Origin: Fallopia convolvulus
Taxonomy: Eukaryota > Streptophyta > Magnoliopsida > Caryophyllales > Polygonaceae
Direction: 5' to 3'
NCBI GenBank assembly: GCA_964016875.1
Contig: OZ024729.1
Location: 29,160,494-29,224,493, forward strand
Length of the DNA stretch: 64,000 bases
Shown: positions 49,901 to 61,681 of the stretch, piece after piece
Layout of the letters: every line of letters starts with the position of its first letter
Numbering within the stretch: the stretch's first letter is position 1
Program-made: the position numbers and the translations under genes
Notes under the pieces: generated by a model
Database searches by the model: none
The model's input: the letters and a program-made list of their open reading frames with translations, nothing else
What the model was told of the DNA's origin: nothing

Positions 49901-52900
49901 TCAGTGTATTGTTTCCTGTTTGCAGTGTTCATTTAGTGGAATTGCGGGGTACTGGTGAACTATATGCTATGAAAGCAATGGACAAGTCCGTAATGTTGAA
50001 CCGTAACAAGGTCTGATACAAGCTATGTATGTCTATTTTGGGAAATAACTACTCATTTGCTTTCTAATATACCAATGTTGTATCTTTTTTCTTTGATAGA
50101 AGGATAGACCGTACCCTCCTGGAGTTTTATTAATAATTGATAAAAATGGACTAAGTATTCAACAAGCTTGGGATAGCCCGACCCCTAACATCATCAAGAA
50201 GTAATAAAGCAATCTCCTCAGGAGGGACAGACAATACATGGAAACCTATAGGAAAGTTAAATGTAAAAGTCGCTAGGAAATCCACCGCGTGATTAGCCTC
50301 ACGGTAGATATGACGGATCTGGACGTGCCAGTCCCTTTCCAGAAAGCCTTGGCAGCTAGATTTCTAGTACTTGATTCTGGCACCGTGATCATAACTGTCG
50401 TGCTTATTTTACTACATGCAATATAATGAATGAGCAATTTTCTATTACCCTTCATCCTGATCATGTGTAAGCAATGGTTTCTGAGACAATTATGGATCTA
50501 TTCCATATTCCATTTCCATTGATGTTACACAGGCTGTTTCCTTTTTAATACTCTAAACAATTGAAAGCCCTATTTAAAGTAGCCATTGTTTCTTTTATTT
50601 ACGTTAGTACCTTTTGATGTTTCCTCCAAGAGCTCCAGTCTCGAACATACATGTCATTGTATTTCCTTTTAACTTCACTGTTGAAATCTGTAGTTACTTT
50701 CAAGAAAGATTCGAAAAGAAACAGACATATATATGCTTTTCTTCTTAACTAGAAGCATCCGATGCGTGTATGCATTTTACATGCAGATGGGATGAAATGG
50801 TTTCAGATACCCTTTTAAAATGATCTAATATTTTAAGCTGTCATTCATGCTCTTTGATAATGTCTGTTGGTATTCTTTGCTAATGTCCATAAAATCTTTT
50901 TCAGCTTCTTTCTGTAAAATCTTACTTCACTTCCAATTTTTACAGGTTCATCGAGCTTGCATTGAGAGAGAAATCTATTCGCTGCTTGATCATCCATTCC
51001 TTCCCACCTTATATGCTTCTTTTCAGGTCGGTCTTAATTGAATGGCTGCCACGGCACACACTTGTCTTCCAATTTCATTATTAGATATGCTAACCAACAC
51101 ATATACTACTAGCAGAACCAAGTGTCCATACGTTACTTTCTTTTGTATATCATTATGCATTTGTAACACTAATACTAAAAGAGCAACCTTCTTAAAAGTT
51201 CATAGAATGTTCCATAAACTATGCTTTCTTCTGCAAATTCCTTTGTGTATTGTTAAATTTCTCTTTTGAAATTGCACTATGTAATCAGTTGTACTGATTT
51301 TTGTTTTTTTTTCCCTCTCAGACCTCTACACACGTTTGTTTAATAACAGACTTTTGTCCTGGAGGAGAATTATTTGCTCTTCTTGACAAGCAACCCATGA
51401 AAATATTCAAAGAGGAGTCAGCTAGGTACTTCCTTCTATATTAGTCTCCCACTTATTACTTAGCCTTGGGTTCATTAAGTGCTCCTAATTGTGTTGCATT
51501 TCCTTACACGGATTAGATCATTAGTATTTTCGATTTTGGTTGGGTTGGAGGGTGTCTCACTCTCTGGAGCCGAGCGTATAGTTGGTGCCTTATGGTGTAT
51601 GGGGGTGGATTGTATTTCATTTTAATTTCAGCATTTGCATACTTGGAATTATTTTTTTTCTGTAGTTTGATGGTAATAATTGGATTTATTTTTCCCATAT
51701 GCAGGTTTTATGTTGCAGAGGTGGTTATTGGTTTGGAGTATCTTCATTGCTTAGGTACTCACGCTAACTAGAGGCCTCTAGGAATATAAATATGGCTATT
51801 GTTTCACTTCCTGTCATTACTAAATAGAAATATAATTTTCATTTTTTATACAAGAAAATGCTTCTCTGAGAACAATTCTTTCGATTAAACAGATGTAACT
51901 ATGATGCTACAAATACATATTATTTCCTGCCTTATTTCGTTTTGCATCAACTACACTTATCAGGTAACAAGTTTGCTCTTTTTCTGACTAGTTTCCTTCA
52001 TGATATGAAATAGGAATCATATACCGTGATCTGAAGCCTGAGAATGTGCTACTCCAAAAAGACGGCCATGTCGTACTAACCGACTTTGATCTCTCATTTG
52101 TGACATCCAGCAAACCACAAGTATGTATCAATTTCCTCCGTATTACTTGAATCTACACTTGCACGCAGCAGCAGTGATTCCTATCTTACACTCCCATCTC
52201 TGCAGATTATAAAGCCTCCACCCACAAAAAGAAGATCTAGAAGCCAGCCACCACCAATATTTGTTGCAGAACCAGTCTCTCAGTCTAATTCATTTGTTGG
52301 AACTGAAGAATACATTGCACCGGTAAATTATTCACCCCTTTGTTCCTTGTAGGTGCTGATGTTGCTTATAGTTGATGGCTTTAGTTTGAACAGAAAATTT
52401 ACTATAGAGGGCATATTTTTTTCTTAAAAGCAAATTGCTCTTGCAAATTCTTATTGCAGGAAATCATTACCGGAGCTGGGCATAGCAGTGCTATTGATTG
52501 GTGGGCTGTAGGTGAGCACATCAAACTGCTTGATTTATTATCTATGTTCATTTTGTGTCTTATTCCTTTGCATTACCAATGGAAGAGTTAGCAAGAAGAT
52601 ATTTGAGTTTTTGTGCCGGACCTTACTCCTCAGACTTCAATTTGTTCAGGAATATTTCTGTATGAGATGCTTTACGGCCGTACACCCTTCAGAGGAAAGA
52701 ACAGGCAGAAGACATTTGCAAACATCTTGCACAAGGACTTGACTTTTCCTAGTAGTATTCCGGTAAGATCTCAATTGTGTGAATGCATGGTTAAGGACTA
52801 GAATGATTTTATCTGATCTATTTTTCACTGAAGACTGCCCAATGGGTTTCAACCATTGCAGGTAAGTCTGGCTGCAAGGCAATTAATTCATTCGCTGCTG

Positions 52901-53255
52901 AATAGAGACCCAGAGAGCAGGCTAGGGTCAGGAACTGGTGCCAATGAGATCAAAGAACACCCTTTCTTCAAGGGAATTAACTGGCCCTTAATACGTTGCA
53001 TGGTACTTGGATTAAAGTCTCCCTTTTACATAATGCAGGAATCTTCTTTCTGAATAATCCATGGTGCATTCTGAGCTTGATAGCTACTATGTGTTATTAT
53101 GTACTTGGTTATCTAAATAACGTTACCTAATCTAATTTAACCAGAGCCCACCTCCACTTGAGGTGCCCCTTGCATTGATCGAGAAAGATCTGAATGCGAA
53201 GGACGTTAGCTGGGATGATGATGGTGTTCTTGATAGTTCAATGGAACTCTTCTAG
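43956..53255 (+). CDS. PHOT2: Phototropin 2, blue-light receptor kinase
   Basis: Phototropins sense blue light through two FMN-binding LOV domains and autophosphorylate to drive phototropism, chloroplast movement and stomatal opening at the plasma membrane. I read 22 coding exons: 43956-44476, 44816-44998, 45512-45603, 45693-45951, 46103-46313, 46393-46463, 46948-47054, 47195-47244, 47536-47640, 48159-48218, 48858-48947, 49378-49454, 49926-50010, 50946-51026, 51322-51425, 51705-51754, 52014-52120, 52206-52322, 52460-52511, 52650-52762, 52862-53002, 53145-53255. They keep frame and give 928 residues. The photoactive cysteines are C174 (LOV1, codon split by an intron) and C445 (LOV2), both in GRNCRFLQG. 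The kinase begins near 596 and has PLGCGDTGS, K625, YRDLKPEN (D721), DFD (739-741, normal for AGC-VIII) and FVGTEEYIAPE. The HRACIERE and NRQKTFANILHKDL segments match PHOT2 rather than PHOT1. Confidence 0.95.
50110..50410 (-). mobile_element. LINE RNase H remnant inside a PHOT2 intron, antisense
   Basis: On the minus strand this piece translates with WHVQIRHIYREANHAVDFLA, the C-terminal part of a plant LINE RNase H domain, then an open tail to a stop at about 50,155. It lies in the 935-bp intron after PHOT2 coding exon 13 (50,011-50,945). It is a 5'-truncated insertion, and the flanking exons are unaffected. Confidence 0.75.
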
Positions 53256-54230
53256 AGGTCCGTCTTCTTTACCGATCACTTGTCAGTTCTCTTTTTGTCA
53301 GATTTCAGAAAATTACAGCATTTAGCAATTTAGAGATTTACTTTTGTTCAAGGGTTGATCAACCTGGTTCAGAATCTCAGATACTATGACCAAACAACAC
53401 TGGTCATTTTTCAGAATTCTGAGTAACATTTTTTAGGAAGCACTTTTCCTCTCCCATGTCATAAGATTTGTATGCTTGCTGACTGATTAAACATCTCATT
53501 CATTTTTTGTCTCAAAAGCAGTTGTGAATTGTACATGGACGAGAGAAGGCAATTTAACTTACCTTCGTCACAATTGAGAGGCAGCAAACTATATATTTGA
53601 AAAAGCTCTTCATCATTAAGGAACCCCCAGATTGTACAGTATGAAGAGCAACAGCTTGTGTTCATTTTCATCAGCAGGTGGAATCTTAAGTTTTGGGAAA
53701 AAGGAATAGTAGACTGCAGCTGATAGAAAGAGCACCCAATATGTACATTCTATGAACCTTAGCATTTTTTATTTCAATACTGTACTAGATCAAAGGTCCA
53801 GAGCTATGCATTTGAGATAATATATTTTTTAAAAAAAAAATAGATTCTTCACTTACTATGATTGTTTCCGGTTTTCCTAGATTCCGGAGTTGCAAACAAC
53901 TGAAAGTGTTTAGCCTAATTTGTGTTTACAGGTCACCAGCAACAGAATTTCTATGAATAATGTGAGATTAAAACCAACCCAGCTCATGTAATAACTAAGG
54001 GAAATAACAAAAGGAAAGACAGAATTGATCCAAGAAAACATCAGAAAAACGTTTGTAGATATTATATGATATCAAAGACAAAATTCAATGCCGGAGGGAT
54101 GAAAAGGGTGTAAGAATAAGATTTCCAGAAACGGCCTAAATTTCCACGGTATTCAATTCAAATACCATAAGAAATTAGGGAGAAACCTCGACAAATGAGG
54201 TAAATAGCCTTTTTGTGGCCTGTATGTGCA
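53256..54230. other. PHOT2 3' region and intergenic sequence
   Basis: No coding frame is recognised. The first few hundred bases are probably the PHOT2 3' untranslated region. I see no unambiguous poly(A) signal that would fix its end. Confidence 0.4.
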
Positions 54231-54236
54231 ATGATA

Positions 54237-54292
54237 TTACTCATAGAACATTCTTGCTCTTTTGGTTTTGCTGCCTCCACCAGTGAATCCTG
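54237..54292 (-). other. Possible last exon of a small unidentified gene
   Basis: On the minus strand a pyrimidine-rich tract and TTTTTTGCAG (54,293-54,302) look like an acceptor. A short frame follows with GFTGGGSKTKRARMFYE and a TAA stop. A lysine/arginine-rich C terminus directly after a good acceptor suggests a real terminal exon. I do not recognise the protein or find convincing upstream exons; the frame at 54,391-54,675 on the same strand could be one. Confidence 0.3.
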
Positions 54293-54940
54293 CAAAAAAA
54301 AAAAGGTAAAAAGAACAGTAAGAGATTTCCACCCGAAAGATGCTGTATTTGGAGTTAAGGATGGTGCTGGGAGAGTTCCGTACTCCTGAATCACCCGAAA
54401 GATGAATGAATTGGTGACTTTGACATTTTAATGCTGGTGAGGAAATGGAAAAATAACTGCAACAGAAACAAAGGGAGTGGAAGGAGGAAAGACAGAACAC
54501 AACGCACTGTCAAAGACTCAAAGCTCACATTAACTAAACCCAATTTGTATCCCCTATCACTCCTCAACCAAACGCATATCACTCCGCCAGCAGTCTCGTC
54601 TGCAGCAGCAAGGCCGTCGTTGGACTTGACACAGTCGAAGCTCAAATGGGCCGCAACGAAACTAAAATAGGTCATGTACCAATCAAGGCCCAGTTTCTTG
54701 TACTTTTAGATGGGCCCCATTATTCCCAAAGAGGGCTATTTTCGTAACTTGACTCTAAAAGGGCAGACAGTTTCTAGAATGGAGGAATGGGTGTGAAAGA
54801 GATAACGCTGCATTTGGATTTCGGAGGTTTTGGGTTGTGAGCTGTGAGGAGTGGGGAAAGAGAATTGTGTTGGAGGCTTCACTCTGCCATGTTTGGATAG
54901 AATCTGCACATTTCCTCCTTCACTGCTAAGCTTCATAGAG

Positions 54941-55114
54941 GTAATTACTCGGCTTCACTCTGCCTTGGTCATATATATGTATTGCTTTTTTTGCCCAATT
55001 GCACATAATCTTCTTGCAAAAGAAGTTCCTAGTTCTTTAGTAGTAAATTGTGCTTCAGATTCTGTTACTTGACTGATGTGCAATTTTTGCTTATCCTCAT
55101 ATGACCTCTCTCAG
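54941..55114 (+). other. Putative 5' untranslated intron of the mTERF gene
   Basis: The donor AGAG|GTAATTAC (54,941) and the acceptor CTCTCTCAG (55,114) bound a 174-bp, T-rich stretch ending five bases before the start codon. A frame from 54,851 would not join the mTERF frame, so the upstream exon is non-coding. Confidence 0.5.
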
Positions 55115-55119
55115 TCCTT

Positions 55120-56115
55120 ATGGAAAGCACCAGTAGTCAGAGCGGTGGCATTTTATGGTTCTTCAGGGACAAGGGTTTCGATGACAAGAGCATCAACGAC
55201 ATGTTCAGGCGGTGCAAACGCTTAGAGGGCGTGCAGAGGGAGAAAGCCGACCAAAGCTGGGATTTCCTCAAGAGCATTGGCATTCAAGAGAGGAAGCTTC
55301 CATCCATTGTTTCAAAATGCCCCAAAATCCTCACCTTCGGTGTGGACGAGCGGCTGGAGCCCATGGTCAATTGTCTCCAAACCCTAGCCACGAAATCGAG
55401 CGATGTCCCAACCGCCATTATCAAATTCCCCTACATCTTCTCCCACAGCGTGGAGGAGAAGCTTTGCCCTCTGCTGGCTTTCTTCGAATCACTTGGGATC
55501 GGAGATAAGCAACTTGGGAAAATGATTCTGCTGAACCCTAGAATCATCAGTTACAGCATCGAATCGAAGCTGGTTCAGTTTGTGGACTTCCTTGCCAGCC
55601 TAGAGCTAGACAAAGACGGGATGATTGGTAAAATCCTTGCCAAGAACCCATACCTAATGGGTTACAGTGTCTCCAAGAGACTTCAACCTACAGTTGAGTT
55701 CCTCAAGGAAGTCGGCCTAACGAAGCCCGATATCCAAAAGTTGACAGTGACTTATCCTGAGGTTTTATGCAGAGATGTGGAGAAGACGCTGAAGCCAAAC
55801 CATGCTTATTTGAAGAGTTCCGGGTTTGACGATAAGCAAATAGCGGCTTTGGTGACTGGCTATCCTCCTATACTGATCAAAAGCATCAAGAACTCGTTGG
55901 AACCCAAGATAAAGTTTCTGGTGGAGGTGATGGGGAGGAGAATTGATGAAGTTGTGGACTATCCTGATTTCTTCCGGTATGGTTTGAAGAAGACGCTGGA
56001 GTTTAGGCAGAGGATAATGAGACAGAGGAACATAGATTGTAGCTTGAATGACATGTTGTACTTCAACCAGAAGAAGTTCTCTCAGAAGTATGGATTAGTA
56101 GACAACCTTGCTTGA
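55120..56115 (+). CDS. mTERF6: mTERF-family protein, mTERF6-like
   Basis: This single exon encodes 331 residues made of repeated helical mTERF units, each with a conserved leucine and proline pattern (KCPKIL, KFPYIF, LNPRII, KNPYLM, TYPEVL, GYPPIL). Members bind nucleic acid in organelles; mTERF6 acts in plastid transcription termination and tRNA maturation in Arabidopsis. The start WFFRDKGFDD and the segment SHSVEEKLCPLLAFF closely match that protein as I know it, and the length agrees (about 330). The N terminus has no long serine-rich transit peptide, as in the Arabidopsis relative. It is independent of PHOT2, with about 1.8 kb between them. Confidence 0.9.
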   Translation: MESTSSQSGGILWFFRDKGFDDKSINDMFRRCKRLEGVQREKADQSWDFLKSIGIQERKLPSIVSKCPKILTFGVDERLEPMVNCLQTLATKSSDVPTAIIKFPYIFSHSVEEKLCPLLAFFESLGIGDKQLGKMILLNPRIISYSIESKLVQFVDFLASLELDKDGMIGKILAKNPYLMGYSVSKRLQPTVEFLKEVGLTKPDIQKLTVTYPEVLCRDVEKTLKPNHAYLKSSGFDDKQIAALVTGYPPILIKSIKNSLEPKIKFLVEVMGRRIDEVVDYPDFFRYGLKKTLEFRQRIMRQRNIDCSLNDMLYFNQKKFSQKYGLVDNLA

Positions 56116-56489
56116 TGTATTTGTACAATGCTGTTGCTTTTGCTTTCGAGTTATTTGAAAATTCATGCATTTGTGGTGAAGTTGTATCGTGGTTAATTTC
56201 TTAGCCGAATACGTTATTGAGAAAGTATGAATGATATTTTCATTGGTTTTGGGATGAAGGGTTCGTCTTGATTAAGTCCTTGACTAATAACCTTAATCAA
56301 AATGACTTGATAGTAGCGTAGTAGATTTGTTACTTTTACACACTGATTTTTAAAAACATTGCTTAATCACATTCACAGCGAATGCTTAAGAACTAGACTT
56401 CAGCAAATGCATGCGGGCCCACCCGACAAAAGAGTTTGGTGTTGGGATTTATTTTAGCCTTGTAGTTGTAGGTCATATTTATATAATTT

Positions 56490-56755
56490 TATTATGGGTA
56501 AATTACAATAAACTACCCCTTATCTAACCGAGTTTGTCAAAGACCATCCTTTATTTTATTTTATTTTACAGAAAACCACCCTTTATTTATATTTCATTTT
56601 CATTTAACCACCCGACTCAGTTTTCCATCCAATTTTCTATTAAATAAGGGTCAAAAGATAAAATTGCCACTAAGTTATTGTGAGTTAAATTACAGAAAAC
56701 CACCCCTTATCTAATCGAGTTTGCAAAAACCACCTTTTATTTTGTTTTTTATAAT
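56490..56755. repeat. Two direct copies of a short block
   Basis: AAATTACAATAAACTACCCC (about 56,503) recurs as AAATTACAGAAAACCACCCC (about 56,690), each followed by TTATCTAAYCGAGTTTG. They are probably arms of a decayed MITE. Confidence 0.55.
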
Positions 56756-56814
56756 GAGAGAGGGAGAGATGTTGTGTTTTGGATGAGGAAATAGGTAGTT
56801 ACTAGGCTCAATAT

Positions 56815-57065
56815 GAACATTGATGGCACGCCTATGTCAAACACACAAGTGGAATATAGTACAAGCATTAGCAAGAGGAATGTATGAGGCAATATGTGTC
56901 GCCAAAAGAAGAAATCTGACAAAGATTACAATTGAAGGAGATAGCCGAATTGTAATAAACACTTTAAAAGGATGTAAATCTTGCCCGTGGAAAATTGAGA
57001 TTCTAATCTCAAACACATGGGTTTTGCTGCAGTCGTTTGATTGCGGGACGGCGTCATTCGTGTAG
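56815..57065 (+). pseudogene. LINE RNase H (RVT_3) fragment
   Basis: The frame has ALARGMYEAICVAKRRN, then the catalytic-site-like IEGDSRIVINTL and CPWKIEIL, all typical of the plant LINE RNase H domain. It is a short 5'-truncated remnant ending in a stop at 57,063-57,065. Confidence 0.75.
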
Positions 57066-57559
57066 CATCCATCAAATTCAAATGCACTCAAGACTTCAGG
57101 TCCTCATCCATAAGGTTGTTATATGTTGACTTCGCTTCAACCTAATTCTTTCCTACTAAAAAATATGTCAAACACACATGTACGCTTTTGTACGTCTTAT
57201 TTAAGCTCACCTTGTTCAATATTTTTGCGCCTAAGGATAAAATGGAAAAAAAAGTATAGGGAGGAAATGGTCCCCTAGCCTTATTTTTTCCCATTTTATC
57301 CTTGTCTGCTTAAGATAGGTGCACCAACACGTACTTCTAAGTTAGGCGTACCAATTTGTATACACATAGGCAGAAAATAGTGTACATATAGCCAGAAAAT
57401 AATCAATGCCTATGGAAGTGTTAGATTTAACTATGACTATCAGGATTCCTCTTACGGAATTTGAAGACCAGGTGATGTGACTGCCATCTTCATATGGCTG
57501 CTTCTCAATCCAATAGGCTTCGGTTCTGATAAATGAAACAAGGAATATTAATCTTATAG

Positions 57560-58633
57560 GTTACTCTTAGATTTCGAAAATGAAGTGCCTCCTAAAATTC
57601 AAAACTTTATATGGAAAGCCTGCATAGATTGTCTTCTTACTACTGATAGATTAAACCGTTTTTATAATTGCGTTCCTCATTGTTGTTCTCTTTGTGATCT
57701 TGAAAATGAAAATTTAAATCATCTATTCTTCCATTGTCCTTTTACAAAGAAAATGATTGCTAAATTGGAATCTAACTTACGCTGTTCTTTTGAGTTGGCT
57801 ACTTGAAAGAGCTTTAATGATAACATAATCTCAACTGTTAATTTAAATAAAAATAAAGAAATTCTTTGTTTTTTATGGTGGCTCATCTGGAGTCATAGAA
57901 ATTCAATTATTTTTAATCCGTCTAGGATAATCCCTAATCTTTTACCTTGTGATTTGACTTTCACTCAATACCTTCAATGGGAATCGGTGAATTTTAAATG
58001 TCGTAAATTGCTTGTTAACAAGCCTAAAAGGAAAAATGGTGTCTCTTGGATTAAACCTCCCCTTTATGGGTAGAACTTAATTTTGATGCCTCTAAACAGA
58101 AAAATTCTGCTACTTATGCTAGTTTTATTATTAGAAACCATTCTAGTTCAATTCTTGGATGTGATAGAATTTCACTTCAACCAATGTCAGTTTTAAAGGC
58201 AGAGTCGTTCGCGCTTTTGGAAGGTCTTAAACTTGTTACAACTTTGCAAATTGATAAATTAATTATTGGAGGAGAGAATTTAATTCTTATAAATTCATTA
58301 AAAGATGTTGGAAAGTCCCCATGGAAATTTACTCAATTATCTAAGATATCCGTAATTTGGTGTCGGATTTCCTGATGTGATTTTTTCCCATTTTTTTAGG
58401 GAGGCTAATTCGGCCGCTGACCTCTTAACCAGAAGACATGTCAATATCCCGCAGATTCATCTTGCAAATTCATCCTCTTTAGCAAGGTTAAGACTGTTGT
58501 TTCATCTTCAACATTTAGTTTTTATTTTTTTCAAGATCATCCACAATGATAATTTAGGTTGGCGTTGTAATATTAGAAGGGTCTATTATTTACCTTGTAA
58601 CGAGCTAGTAGCTCATTTTTCAAAAAAAAAAAA
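57560..58633 (+). mobile_element. LINE 3' fragment ending in poly(A)
   Basis: It contains the zf-RVT block (PPKIQNFIWKACIDCL, CSLCDLE..HLFFHCPF at 57,585-57,760) and then a frameshifted RNase H domain (LNFDAS near 58,080, ILINSL near 58,290, REANSAADLL near 58,400). It ends in 12 A at 58,622-58,633. It is strongly 5'-truncated. The FRS gene begins immediately downstream. Confidence 0.85.
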
Positions 58634-59341
58634 TTCGAGCTTGTTGTTTTCTTTATTTTATTTTATTTTTTGTCTAGCGGGCCTGTCTTTAAACTGGCCC
58701 AAGTTCATTCAACTGATAACCAGCCCTAGGAAGGAACCAGACCCAGAAGCAGAGAGAATCAGGACGGAACGACTGACTCGGGAGGAGAAAGAATTCGAAT
58801 TCTTCACCGCCGGCATATCTTCTCTGCCTCGTCAAAGTCTACAATTTCGTCTCCAAAATTGATCGGTCTGAACTTGTCGTTCTCAATTGAATTTTGTTTC
58901 CTATATTTCTCAATTGAGAAAGATCCAAAATTTCACTTGTTTTTTTGCCGCTGGCGCCTGGTTGAGAATTCCCGGGCGCCGGTGCCCCCCACCTTCCTCC
59001 GCCACTGGATGAGGGCATTTCATCCTCCTAAGAAGAAGTGGTAGTGATCATCTTCTTAATGAGTATATATACTTATTATTTGAAAGGGTTTAGATAGCAC
59101 TTTACTTACAGAACTTAATCTAGTCAGCCCTTGCCTTAGAGCATGTGTTGTCTGTATTGATCCTTCGCTTGGTTTATGCTCACCGAAATTGTTAAAAATC
59201 TTGGCTTATGCCTGCTATGCTAATGAGAGAATAGCAACTTTGTGATTTCTGTATCAGATATGTGAGCTTTTTACTGTTTTGGTTGCATTCTCTCAAATTG
59301 ACAAGTTTCATAATCTGTTTATATTGATTGTGAATTGCAGC
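58634..59341 (+). promoter_or_regulatory. Probable promoter and untranslated first exon of the FRS gene
   Basis: This stretch, between the LINE poly(A) and the FRS start, contains a GC-richer segment (58,680-59,035). That segment could be an untranslated exon with a donor near AAGTG|GTAGTG (59,041), and an acceptor ATTGCAG ends at about 59,340. No frame here continues into the FRS protein; TAG at 59,347-59,349 is in frame just before its ATG. Confidence 0.4.
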
Positions 59342-59349
59342 TAAGCTAG

Positions 59350-61681
59350 ATGAGCGCAATTAAACTAGAAGGCCTGCAAATGAGTCTTGCGGGTGGGGTT
59401 CAGCATATCTTGGATTACTTGAGAGATGTGCAGGCAGAAAATCCTAATTTTTATTACAACATTCAGGATGGCCCTGAAGTTCCAAATCCCAACATATTTT
59501 GGGCTGATGCTTCTTGCAGAATGAATTACACCTACTTTGGGGACACTGTTATCCTTGACACTTCATATCGTCCTAATCAATACAAGTTACCTTTTGTAAC
59601 ATTTAATGGAATTAACCATCATGGACAGCCTGTGCTTTTTGGATGTGCCTTGCTATTTAATGAATCAGCAGCTGCATACATGTGGTTGATTCAGACTTGG
59701 CTCCATGTTGTCTCTGCGCACATTCCCATCTCCATAACAACCGAGCCTGACAAATATATACAGATGGCTGTTTCTCAAACTTTACCTCAAACTCGTCATC
59801 GTTATTGCAAGTGGAGCATATTTAGAGAGACTGGAGAAAATCTGGCTGATCTATATCAGTCGTGTCCAACTTTTGAAACTGACTTCAAGAATTGTGTTTG
59901 CGAAAGTGAGACAATTGATGACTTTGAGTCTAGATGGGAATCTCTTGTGGGACAATACTACGTCATGGATAATGAGTGGCTTCAATCAATATACAATTCT
60001 CGTCATCAATGGGTCCCAGTTTACCTGCACAGCACCTTCTTTGGTGAGTTTTCTCTGATTGAAGGAAATGATGGGAAGATTTCATACTTTAATGGGTTTA
60101 TAAATTCTTGTACCACAATAGAGGATTTGTTTGAGCAGTATGAGAAAGCTGTTGCAAGCTGGGCAGAAAATGAGTTGAAGGCAGATGACGATACAAGTAA
60201 CATTACACCAGTTCTGAAGACCCCATCTCCAATGGAAAAACAGGCTGCTAATGTTTACACTAGGAAAATATTCATGAAGTTTCAGGAGGAATTAGTGGAA
60301 ACACTAGCTAACCAAGCAACAAAAATTGAAGAGACAGGATCATTCTCCACTTATCGGGTGGCCACGTTTGGGGAAGACAGAAAGGGACATGTTGTGCATT
60401 TTGATGCTGCTGAGATGAAAGCTAATTGCAGCTGTCAAATGTTCGAGTTTTCAGGTATTCTCTGTAGGCACATTTTGTCGGTTTTCAGGGCGAAAAATGT
60501 TCTCACACTTCCTCACCAATATTTCCTCAAGCGTTGGACAAGGAATGCCAAGAGTAGAGAAGAGCCAAGCAATTTCCTTGAGTCTCTGACTTTAAGACAG
60601 GACAACTTAAGGCAAGAAGCCATGAAATTTGTTGAAGAAGGAGCAAAATCTGTACATGCCTTTCATGTGGCTATGGAGGTTTTGCAGACAGCAAAAAAGA
60701 AGGTAGTTGCTGCAAAAAGTGTTGCGACAGTGCAGGGAAATGCTTTATCAAATGGCATAAATGGCAGGCATGCTGACAGACTAAATCAAGTGTCAACAGG
60801 GCAGTCTTTGGTCAGTGCTAAATTTCACTGTTGTGTTTTCATCAATTAACTGGTCATTCTTCTATGAACTGCACACACTCATGAATATATGCATACGAGC
60901 TTGAGCATGCATCTTGTGACTCCTAGTGCTAAATTTTTCTACGAATTAGACTTAGATTTTGTTGGGATGAATAGGATATATTAAAAAATGCAGGGATATA
61001 AATGCACTAGGGCTCACTGTGTGTACTCAATAAGAACTGGGATTTTTTTTGGGTCATAAATGTTGGACAATAGCTGCTGCATGTATGGCTCATAAGGAGC
61101 TTGATTTAGTGTTTAGTGCTTATAGCAATATGTCCAAGAGCAACCAAACTGCCCTGTTAGATTGTCTTGATTTGCTTTGTTTCCGAGAATCTAGCTAGAG
61201 GGAAATTTAAAACAAATAGTTCACTTCTAATTGCTATTGGATTAAACTCACATGTCAGGTAATCTTTTCACATTCCCTCTTGTCTTGCCCTTCATTCACA
61301 TGCATTTATTTATCTACCTTCTTGCCCCTTTTCTCTCATTGAAAATAAACCCAGAAGCAAGGACAGACTAGAAAAGTCGGGTTTAATCTACTTCCTCTCT
61401 CTTTGCTCTCATGAATGGGTAAATCTATGCATTGCTATGTATGTCCTGATTTGCTAATTTTCATCCTCTAATGCTTGACTACTAGCCATTAAACATTTAT
61501 CTCGATGCTGCAGGAAGAGAAAGCGAGGAAAATTCAAGAATTGTCTGCAGAGGTGGAGAGTGCTAACCGACGGTCTGAGCTTTACAGGTCCAACTTGCTC
61601 GCCATTTTGAAAGATATGGAAGATCAGAAATTGAAGTTGTCAGTCAAAGTCCAGAACGCTAGACTCAGTCTGAGAGAGTAG
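59350..61681 (+). CDS. FAR1-RELATED SEQUENCE protein lacking the FAR1 domain
   Basis: FRS proteins are light-signalling transcription regulators domesticated from MULE transposases. Exon 1 (59,350-60,810) and exon 2 (61,514-61,681), joined at GT...CAG in frame, give 542 residues. The order is linker (DYLRDVQAENPNFYY), MULE transposase-derived domain (about 55-150, NYTYFGDTVILDTSY; CKWSIFRETG), a SWIM zinc finger (CSCQMFEFSGILCRHIL, about 361-378), and the leucine-rich coiled tail ending SVKVQNARLSLRE. The second catalytic aspartate position reads TEPD, so it is not an active transposase. The N-terminal FAR1 zinc-finger domain, usually about 100-150 residues, is absent, and an in-frame stop precedes this ATG. 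Confidence 0.85.

Noticed and set aside
54851..55072. Possible upstream coding exon and transit peptide for mTERF6
   Set aside because: Splicing it at 54,941/55,114 does not keep the mTERF frame.
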